Shown here: positions 28,072-34,918 of the stretch, piece by piece
Position numbering within the stretch: position 1 is the stretch's first letter
Layout: each line of letters opens with the position of its first letter
Origin: Chromatiaceae bacterium
GTDB taxonomy: Bacteria; Pseudomonadota; Gammaproteobacteria; SZUA-140
Direction of reading: 5' to 3'
DNA length: 43,768 bases
Assembly: GCA_003232725.1 (NCBI GenBank)
Contig: QIJH01000075.1
Location: forward strand, 1-43,768
Notes under the pieces: generated by a model
What the model saw: only the letters and a program-made list of their open reading frames with translations
Databases searched by the model: none
Told to the model about the DNA's origin: nothing
Made by a program: the position numbers and the translations under genes

Positions 28072-30141
28072 CTAGTAGTTAAAATTAATCTCAGCATAAG
28101 CGCTTCGCCCCGGCATAGGATAGTCATTGGCAATAGTTGCGCCCTGTGAATTACCGGCATCATAAACAGAAGGCTCTCTAACATCCTCATCAAACATATT
28201 CCGTACCGAAAACGAGAAGTCCATATTGGACAGTAAATTACGACGCCTTAGCGTGGTATCCACAACCGTGTAATCTGAGATATCTGCCCTGGGGTCATCT
28301 ACTGCTCGCTTTCGATCTGCTATCCATTTCACCTGCGTGCCTAACGACCACTGTGGCTGAAAACTCCAATGAAAATTTGAATAGAACTGCTGTTGTGGGG
28401 CATTGGGGACATCAACAGCTGTCATTGCATCCTCTGCATTTTGAAAGGCATAAAAACCTCTCAATTGCAGTTTTGAATTAACATGCCAATTGGCTTCAAG
28501 CTCAAAACCACTACCATCTTGCTTACCAATGTTACGAGCAGGCACGCCGAATTTTCGATCGATCAAATCTTCAATGCGGTAATCAAAAACACTCAGCACC
28601 AGGTTAAACGTTCTTGCTGGACGATAATTGATCACCGCTTCATAAGTTTCAATCTGTTCTGCGTTTACATCCGGATTGCCAAGCGTGGCTGGATTATTAA
28701 TAAAATAGAGTTCACTAAATGACGGCGCACGAAAAGCACGCCCATAAAGTATTTTAGTGGTGAGCTTTTGATGAGCTCGCCAAATAACTGCTAAACGCGG
28801 ATTAGTAGTACTACCGAAATCGGAGTAGTCATCATAGCGAACTCCTGCGGTCACCGCCCATGCATCATTCACAACCCACTCATCCTGAAGCAGGATATGA
28901 TTCACCGTTCTGGTTTGCCTTAACATAAAGACATTATCAGGGTCTCCAGTGACATCCACCATGGACCCCAAAGGCAAAGGCGGCAGATTTGAATCAAAGT
29001 TTTTGACTTCACGTGGTTTCACTTCAAGCCACTTTGAGCCAAAACCGACAAGCAACCGATGCCCCTGGAAATTTGTATAATCGGAACGAATTGAGATGCT
29101 CCCCTTATTCTGTGTCGCGCCAGGCACCCCCTTCATTCCATCTGCAAATGAGCCAAATGGCGGAAATATTAGAAACTGAGAATCTAGCTCCTGCACTTCG
29201 TAGCTCAAACGTGTCTCAATCCCTAAACCAGGCAATATATTTTTTTTCTTGTTCTGAATATCCAGCAGGCTCAGCTTTGCTTTATCAAAATCGGTTGCGC
29301 TCGGTATCGATGCAGCCCCTTGCCCGGTGCCCGCCTCATCAAGGTTCCAATTCCAAACTTTAAACGCCCATTCACTATTACTCAATGCTATCTGGGTGTT
29401 GGTATACACATAGCCGGTCTCTAATGATGCGCTACCTGTAAACCCAATGTTTTCATCATTGTAAACGATAACCCTCTGATCATCACCATCACTGCTATTA
29501 CTTTCTAGACTGAAGCTAAGATCCCATTCATCATTTAGAGTAGCCGTATTTTGCACCCAAACTTCTTGAGTATTAAATGATCCTCGACGCCAGCCAAATT
29601 GACTACCATTCAAATCAGAGACACTCTTTGTAATCACGTTAATCACCCCTGCGAACGCATCCGCACCATAAAGTGCAGAGCCAGGACTGCGCATCACTTC
29701 AACTCGAGCAATATTAGCAACAGACATACGAAAAGCAGAGGGTGAAGAACCTGTCACGGCATACGTAATATCATGTCCATCTACGAGCACTAACACCTGG
29801 GAGTTATCTGCAGTGTGAATACCCCGAATTGAAAAATGGGGATCGAGCCGTCCTAGCGGGTCGGGATAAAAATGGACGCCAGGTATCATCTCTAATATCT
29901 GCCGAAATTCAGTCACTCCCATTGCTTTAATATCGGCAGCCGTAATCACATTTGCAACAGCTGGTGCTCGCGACAGTTTTTGAAGCTTGCCGGTTGCTAT
30001 CTCAACTTCTATATCCAGCAGCTCATCCATAGAGAATTCAAACATATCATCGCTTGATATGTCACTCCACGTTGTTGATGACATCGTTAAAGCAGCAATC
30101 AATCCGCAAGTTAAAAAAAATGATTTCGGTTCTTTACTCAT
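28072..30141 (-). CDS. TonB-dependent outer-membrane receptor
   Basis: A 689-residue protein: signal peptide (hydrophobic FFLTCGLIAALTMSS, cut near TTWS), a short linker, the plug domain from about residue 52 (PAVANVITAADIKAMGVTEF, IPGVHFYPDP, VEVMRSPGSALYGADAFAGV) and a ~500-residue beta barrel with alternating strands to the C-terminal YAEINFNY. A possible TonB box is in LDIEVEIATG. The substrate is unknown: no Fur, B12 or sugar operator was recognised upstream. Family receptors of this length include siderophore, cobalamin and carbohydrate transporters. An 8-bp tandem repeat lies immediately upstream of its start. Confidence 0.9.
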   Translation of the reverse strand: MSKEPKSFFLTCGLIAALTMSSTTWSDISSDDMFEFSMDELLDIEVEIATGKLQKLSRAPAVANVITAADIKAMGVTEFRQILEMIPGVHFYPDPLGRLDPHFSIRGIHTADNSQVLVLVDGHDITYAVTGSSPSAFRMSVANIARVEVMRSPGSALYGADAFAGVINVITKSVSDLNGSQFGWRRGSFNTQEVWVQNTATLNDEWDLSFSLESNSSDGDDQRVIVYNDENIGFTGSASLETGYVYTNTQIALSNSEWAFKVWNWNLDEAGTGQGAASIPSATDFDKAKLSLLDIQNKKKNILPGLGIETRLSYEVQELDSQFLIFPPFGSFADGMKGVPGATQNKGSISIRSDYTNFQGHRLLVGFGSKWLEVKPREVKNFDSNLPPLPLGSMVDVTGDPDNVFMLRQTRTVNHILLQDEWVVNDAWAVTAGVRYDDYSDFGSTTNPRLAVIWRAHQKLTTKILYGRAFRAPSFSELYFINNPATLGNPDVNAEQIETYEAVINYRPARTFNLVLSVFDYRIEDLIDRKFGVPARNIGKQDGSGFELEANWHVNSKLQLRGFYAFQNAEDAMTAVDVPNAPQQQFYSNFHWSFQPQWSLGTQVKWIADRKRAVDDPRADISDYTVVDTTLRRRNLLSNMDFSFSVRNMFDEDVREPSVYDAGNSQGATIANDYPMPGRSAYAEINFNY

Positions 30142-30149
30142 TTACGTCG

Positions 30150-30175
30150 CTATCCCTCTATCCCTCTATCCCTCT
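30150..30175. repeat. 8-bp tandem repeat just upstream of the TonB receptor start
   Basis: Three exact copies of CTATCCCT (30150-30173) plus a partial fourth lie 8 bp upstream of the receptor ATG. On the coding strand the unit reads AGGGATAG, so the purine-rich SD-like GAGGG recurs every 8 nt, the closest being about 12 nt from the ATG. Slippage by one unit would change the spacing between promoter, ribosome site and start. Confidence 0.8.
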
Positions 30176-30365
30176 TCAGATACACCACCGGTACTGGTTT
30201 TCGACGACGACATCTTTCGTATCACTAGCCAACTCCACTACGCTTATCATTCAGTTACTTGACAGCCCCATCTAACAACAATACCAAACGACTACATCAG
30301 ACCGTAACAATATTCCTACATAATTATCTCTTTTACAACAGCCTTCCACAGAAAGCTATCATTTA

Positions 30366-31088
30366 TTATTGTGCATCCACCCCGCCATCAACCGACCACA
30401 CCGAGCCAGTAACATACAAAGCCTCTAACTGAGATAAAACCACATGTGCAACTTCATCTGCTGAGCCATAACGCCGCAACGGAATATTCGCCTCATGGTG
30501 CGCTTTAATCTCACCAATCTGTTCAGGGCTCAACCCTAGTTTGGTGATAATCGGCGTATCAATAGCACCAGGCGAAATACAGTTAACACGAATACCATCA
30601 ACCGCTAACTCGAGTGCAAGACTTCTACTAAAGCCATCGACGGCACCTTTTGATGCGGCATAGAGAGAGGCATTCGGCAGACCATTATTAACAACCGCAG
30701 ATGAGATATTTGAAATACTGCCCTTACATTTGGCTAGTGCCGGGATAAGCGCCTGAATTAATAAAAGCGGCCCGCGTACATTGACGTTAAAAAAATCATC
30801 AAAATCGCCCAGCGTATGATCCTTAATCGACATAAACTTGGCCATTGCGGCGTTGTTAACCAATCCATCCAGACCATCATCATTAAAATACGCAGCCAAG
30901 GCCTTAATCTGCTCGGGGTCTGACATATCGGCGACAACCCCCCTCACACCAAGCATTTCTGCGGCATTTGCCACACGCTCAGCATCTCGTCCACAAATCG
31001 TCACGTCGTAATGCCGTGCCTTAGCCAGTGCTGCCGTTGCATAGCCTATTCCGGAGTTACCACCTGTCACTAAAATATTCTTCGCCAT
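30366..31088 (-). CDS. Short-chain dehydrogenase/reductase
   Basis: A 240-residue classical SDR. The cofactor motif is TGGNSGIGYATA near residue 8, VNNAA (NNAAMAK) follows, and the catalytic residues are S (SNISSAVV) with YAASK. ISPGAIDTPI near residue 180 is the usual segment after the active site. The ATG at 31088 (MAKNILVTGG) is the right start; earlier in-frame codons lie in the MITE-like element. It probably belonged to one operon with the two citrate-synthase-like genes before the element separated them. Substrate unknown. Confidence 0.87.
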   Translation of the reverse strand: MAKNILVTGGNSGIGYATAALAKARHYDVTICGRDAERVANAAEMLGVRGVVADMSDPEQIKALAAYFNDDGLDGLVNNAAMAKFMSIKDHTLGDFDDFFNVNVRGPLLLIQALIPALAKCKGSISNISSAVVNNGLPNASLYAASKGAVDGFSRSLALELAVDGIRVNCISPGAIDTPIITKLGLSPEQIGEIKAHHEANIPLRRYGSADEVAHVVLSQLEALYVTGSVWSVDGGVDAQ

Positions 31089-31121
31089 AAACAAATACCT
31101 TAAGTTCAAAAAAGTTAGAGC

Positions 31122-31260
31122 GAGACCTTTGCACGAGAACTCGTTTTCGTTCCAGCAAGGCATAAATGATCGAAAAACCGAAGTTTACACCAAATAAATG
31201 ACTCTTTTAAGATCATTTATAACGCAGCTGGAGCGGAAAATAGACGCGTGCAAAGGTCTC
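31122..31260. mobile_element. MITE-like element A
   Basis: A 139-bp stretch bounded by perfect 14-bp terminal inverted repeats GAGACCTTTGCACG. The interior is also an imperfect palindrome (ATAAATGATC facing GATCATTTAT), and no coding frame is seen. The flanking AGAGC and AGAGT may be a degraded target duplication. Its ends match element B near 37.4 kb. The terminal repeat style suggests mobilisation by an IS5-family transposase, which is inference. Confidence 0.8.
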
Positions 31261-32083
31261 AGAGTGTCCGATGAGGTTTTCCCTGATAATCAATATCATC
31301 ACACCTTAGTGGTAGAAACGTCTCTGCAGGACGATCACGCATATCAACATAACAAGCGCTAACGCCACTCGCCACTAACATCGTGCAAATACGGTAGACC
31401 TCTTCTGAGGTAAAGTGCTGATCAGATAAAAAAGCCGACATATAGCCATTAATGTTCATCCCCTCGTTAAAGCGCGCCAACAACTCCCTATCTATCTCGT
31501 AAGCCAGCTTCAAATGCTCGCCAACTGGAAACCCTAGCTCTTTGGCAACTAACTCCATTGTGGGTACACGCTCATCCCCTTTGGCAATGGGCCTTGCATA
31601 CCCCATGATATAAGGTTTTCCACCATGCTTTTCACATTCATTCAGCACAATCTCTTCGACAGACAAACCACTCTCCAGTGCTGCCACCGCCGACTGTATA
31701 AAGACAACCCCCTCCTTTAATGGTTTTACGCCATATGCACGTGAATCGGTCGCCAATACACCAGCCACCGTTGAGGCAAGCGCCGAAGCGCGCATAGTAC
31801 CACCCAGTGCGCCAATATGATTACACCAAATACGCGAATCAGGCCAGCTTAGGCAGATATGCGCCGCCTCAAACCAGTCTGCAACATGCCGTGCTGGCAA
31901 TTTACCAGTCACATTAAGCATGACCACTTGCATATAAGAGACCTTTCCCACGAGCTCATCCATCATGTCATAGCCATGACAATAGACACCGTCGCCAACA
32001 AACCAGCCGCCCTTCTTACTAACAATCTTATTGCGCTGCTGATCCCATAGCAAAGTATCTGGCTTATTCATAATCGATGACAT
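31259..32083 (-). CDS. Citrate-synthase-like protein, second paralogue (active-site histidines not seen)
   Basis: A 274-residue protein of the short citrate synthase/citryl-CoA lyase-like fold: GDGVYCHGYDMMDELVGKVS and the helix-turn VTGKLPARHVADWF match the small-domain start of the family. It ends in RPAETFLPLRCDDIDYQG, like the family's C-terminal tail. Where the other copy has GGEH and GFGSH, this one has PLKEGV and GYARP, so both expected histidines are missing. It starts within the last codons of its partner (20-bp overlap). The stop codon is partly made of the end of MITE-like element A, so its natural C-terminus may have been altered. A structural or regulatory partner role is inferred. 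Confidence 0.65.
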   Translation of the reverse strand: MSSIMNKPDTLLWDQQRNKIVSKKGGWFVGDGVYCHGYDMMDELVGKVSYMQVVMLNVTGKLPARHVADWFEAAHICLSWPDSRIWCNHIGALGGTMRASALASTVAGVLATDSRAYGVKPLKEGVVFIQSAVAALESGLSVEEIVLNECEKHGGKPYIMGYARPIAKGDERVPTMELVAKELGFPVGEHLKLAYEIDRELLARFNEGMNINGYMSAFLSDQHFTSEEVYRICTMLVASGVSACYVDMRDRPAETFLPLRCDDIDYQGKPHRTL

Positions 32084-32891
32084 ACGCCTTATCGCTCAAA
32101 AAAGGCATGGCGGTAATAGGCTTGTTTGCCTGTTCCATACCATGCGCGAGTAATCCCGGTGCGGAGAGCAACTGAAACAGCCCTGCGCCATAGCGAGGAT
32201 GAAAACCAAGATCGGCAAATACAGCAGCTGCCACCCCTACTGTTAACCACCCCATCCCCTCTTTATTCAAGGCAGATGAAAACCTCGTACCCCAATCCAG
32301 CATAGAACCACTACCCGGCAGCTTGGCAAGTACGGCAGCTAATTTAGATGGCATCAGGTCAACCCCACCAAAGTGACTACCAAACCCTGGTGCGATATGC
32401 CAATCACCCTCTTTCGGGCGCTGCTCTACCCGTTCAGTCAGCATAGATTCAGCTGTATCAGCAGGGTTTTCTTTACGATGTTTTCGCATGAAACGCATCG
32501 CACCTTCAACCGCCCCGGCACCCAGGTGTTCGCCACCCATTATCGTCAAGCTAATCGGTAAAATATTTTGCGGATCACTCTTGCCCACACCGGCATTCAT
32601 CGCCGCCCTGGTAGCGGGATGGCGCGGCCCAGGATTAATAAAACCAACCATTAACTGTTCTAACAGTTGGCGTTCATCTGATGAAGGCAGGTTCCCTCGA
32701 AAAAGCAGATAGAACATATCAACATAGCTCTTCTGCTGCATTAGCTCAATTAAGTCATAACCGTGACAACAGTTACCCGCAGCAATATAGGGGTTGCTCT
32801 CAGAGGGCCGCTCTTGCCAGATTCGCGTTGTAATCTTATCGGCAAACACCGCATTACGAGATGTCACTTTTTGATGCTTTCGTACTTCCAC
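32064..32891 (-). CDS. Citrate-synthase-like / citryl-CoA lyase-like protein, first paralogue
   Basis: About 275 residues. The start GTG at 32891 is chosen because GAGGAGGG lies just upstream; an in-frame TTG 30 bp earlier overlaps the pseudogene before it. Family features are GNCCHGYDLIELMQQKSYVD, the helix LLFRGNLPSSDERQLLEQL, a histidine-containing GGEHLGAGAVEGAM (compare LHGGA), and APGFGSHFGGVDLMP (compare GFGHR..DPR). The C-terminal end, LAHGMEQ, matches the last helix. It is much shorter than a TCA-cycle citrate synthase (about 430). The reaction is unknown; acyl-CoA condensation or cleavage is the family expectation. Confidence 0.7.
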   Translation of the reverse strand: MEVRKHQKVTSRNAVFADKITTRIWQERPSESNPYIAAGNCCHGYDLIELMQQKSYVDMFYLLFRGNLPSSDERQLLEQLMVGFINPGPRHPATRAAMNAGVGKSDPQNILPISLTIMGGEHLGAGAVEGAMRFMRKHRKENPADTAESMLTERVEQRPKEGDWHIAPGFGSHFGGVDLMPSKLAAVLAKLPGSGSMLDWGTRFSSALNKEGMGWLTVGVAAAVFADLGFHPRYGAGLFQLLSAPGLLAHGMEQANKPITAMPFLSDKAYVIDYE

Positions 32892-32910
32892 AAAACCCTC
32901 CTCGATACCC

Positions 32911-33839
32911 TTATCGATCAAGCCTCTTCATCCTCGCCCCCATTGGAGGCACCTCATCACCATCAATATGAATGTCTAGTAAACTAGGCCCATCATTATG
33001 ATAAAGCTGTTCGTAGTCAAACTCCAATAATTCGATGATGTTATTGATTACATAACCCTGCGCACCAACTGAATTTGCCATGGCTGAAAAATCAATTCGT
33101 GGTAGTTGAAAATCGATAGGCTCTCCTATGATATGCGCTCACGCCCCCCTTTCCAGCCGCTGTTATCACAACCTTTGCATTTATCAGTTCTGCGAATTCA
33201 ACAATAATATCAGCACCATGCAAACAACCAGCGCCCAGAAATATCACCACCTTTTCATTCGTTGATAGTACCTCAATCAACTCCTCAATTCCTTACTTAT
33301 CAGAGCTTTGCGGCTGACGTAAGAACATTGTCACGCGGAATTCAGGCGTTTCCACCACAACCGGCTGATTAAGTATATCCATTGGAATGCTTAAATGAAC
33401 TGACCCGCGAGGGTATTGGTACGCATTATAGATTGCCTAAAACAACTTTCCTTCATAGCTGTTCGGCATGGGAAACAAACGTGTTATAGCGTGTACATAT
33501 CGCAAACATTTCAACCACCCCTATCGTGTCCCCCGATGAGTCCTGTAAACCATACCTGCCAAAGTCATGCAGTGCGGTTTGCGGCGTTATCACCAGTATT
33601 GGAATACGATCTGCATAAGCAGATGCCACACCTGTAATCAGGTTGGTTGTACCTGGGCCAGTTGTGGCGCAGCAAACACCGAGTCGCCCCATCTCTCGAC
33701 TGTAGCCATCAGCCATAAAGGCCGCGCCTGCTTCGTGCCGAGCCACTACTGTTTTTAGTAGTGCTACTATTCCTTCGATCACCTCGGCTTTATGCTTTAT
33801 GAAAAAAATCACAGTCACTAACGTGTAAGTTTTCGTCAC
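32911..33839 (-). pseudogene. Thiamine-diphosphate (acetolactate-synthase-like) enzyme, decayed
   Basis: Fragments of one protein appear in order on the minus strand in different frames: the PYR domain with VARHEAGAAFMADGYSREMG and TTGPGTTNLITGVASAYADR (33839-33453); then YPRGSVHLSIPMDIL; the middle domain VVIFLGAGCLHGADIIVEF; and the C-terminal end SAMANSVGAQGYVINN through GPSLLDIHIDGDEVPP to a TAA at 32913-32911. Several frameshifts, and an internal deletion removing most of the C-terminal TPP-binding domain, make it non-functional. The intact family is about 550 residues; about 310 codons remain. It precedes the citrate-synthase-like pair and was probably the first enzyme of that operon. 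Confidence 0.8.
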
Positions 33840-34291
33840 ACCAGTCTTGCTATCACATCAAAAAGCGGCTCGATTGCGCCACAGTGAAATCCAGTGCAAT
33901 ACATTCATTCCATGCATCATCATTAGTGCTTACATGTCATGTAGCGTTCTTTTTTCGTACCTCTTTAATCAGACCTATAAAACCTTCCTTACTGCTGTTC
34001 ATAGAAGGCGCTCCAAGTTCGCATACCAGCACACGTTACCCCATTAAAAATATTTAATATATTTTCAATAGATTTTCATATAAACAGTCGTAATCTATCT
34101 CAGAGAAACAATTTAAACCCATAAAACTTAACAATATAGATTGTCTGCCTTCAAGCTGACCTGCTAATATGCATGATTAAAGAAAACTACTGTTAAGATC
34201 GATAGCCCCTACAATATAAACGGCTAGTAAGTTACTGATACTGACGCGCCCTGTTCTCTATAATAGATTACTAGCAAAACATTAAAAATTA
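33840..34291. other. 452-bp intergenic region between the decayed TPP enzyme and the yfiR-like gene
   Basis: AT-rich toward its right half; no gene or RNA recognised. A TATAAT at 34259-34264, 27 bp before the plus-strand ATG, is a plausible -10 for the yfiR-like gene, without a clear -35 at normal spacing. The left part may hold further decayed sequence from the TPP-enzyme locus, which could not be identified. Confidence 0.4.
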
Positions 34292-34918
34292 ATGCGCCCC
34301 TTGAAGCTTATAGATTACGCTGGAAGCCACAGCACCTCACCACAAATCCCCACTCCAAATGTGAGATGGCCATACCTCAAGCTAACCTTATTAATAACCA
34401 CTCTGTTATTCAGCAATCCGGGTCTCACTACTGACTTTGATACTCGCGAGTACACCTTGAAAGCGGTATTTCTTGAGCGTTTCACTCGCTTTATTGATTG
34501 GCCTAATGATAAGTCAACAGGCGAAGAGACCACTCCGTTCGTCATCGGCATCATGGGAAATCCCAATTTTTCAGCGTTACTCAGAGAGATCTATCAAAAT
34601 CAGAAGATCCAGGGCAAAGATGTCATTGTTAAAGACCTCGATAATTTAGAGACACTACAAAATATTCATTTGCTATTTATTGCTAACACTTCAGATAGTG
34701 CACTTAAAAATGTCCTCAAGCAGGTACAGAACACGTCAATTCTCACCATTTCAGATACGGAATATTTTGCAGAAAGAGGTGTCATGATTAATTTTTTCAT
34801 GTCTAGAAAGCAAAAAATTCGCTTTGAAATAAACGAACAGGCCATCAAACAGTCTGATCTATACATTAGCTACAAACTACTATCCGTCGCCAAAATAGTT
34901 GGGGCGAATAGCAAATGA
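34292..34918 (+). CDS. YfiR-family (DUF4154) periplasmic protein
   Basis: A 208-residue protein: a basic N-terminal segment, a hydrophobic export segment LKLTLLITTLLFSNPGL, then the YfiR core beginning YTLKAVFLERFTRFIDWP, with IGIMGNPNFSALLREI, IHLLFIANTS, ILTISDTEYF and a C-terminal ISYKLLSVAKIV helix. In Pseudomonas YfiR is a periplasmic repressor of the diguanylate cyclase YfiN. No good ribosome site precedes the ATG at 34292, and a GTG at 34361, nearer the hydrophobic stretch, is a possible start. It overlaps the next gene by 4 bp, so the two are very likely a sensor-effector pair. Confidence 0.85.
   Translation: MRPLKLIDYAGSHSTSPQIPTPNVRWPYLKLTLLITTLLFSNPGLTTDFDTREYTLKAVFLERFTRFIDWPNDKSTGEETTPFVIGIMGNPNFSALLREIYQNQKIQGKDVIVKDLDNLETLQNIHLLFIANTSDSALKNVLKQVQNTSILTISDTEYFAERGVMINFFMSRKQKIRFEINEQAIKQSDLYISYKLLSVAKIVGANSK

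Noticed and set aside
30150-30175. CRISPR-like array
   Set aside because: The repeat is an 8-bp direct tandem repeat with no spacers.
28000-30365. Cobalamin riboswitch or Fur box upstream of the TonB receptor
   Set aside because: No B12-box or Fur-like inverted repeat was found on reading the 220-bp upstream region.
31089-31163. N-terminal extension of the SDR into MITE-like element A
   Set aside because: The Rossmann motif begins 8 residues after the ATG at 31088, the usual distance, and the extension encodes only element sequence.
33840-34002. Extra minus-strand fragment (HCGAIEPLFDVIARLV) before the TPP-enzyme remnant
   Set aside because: It could be a further decayed gene or the original N-terminus, but no family match was convincing.
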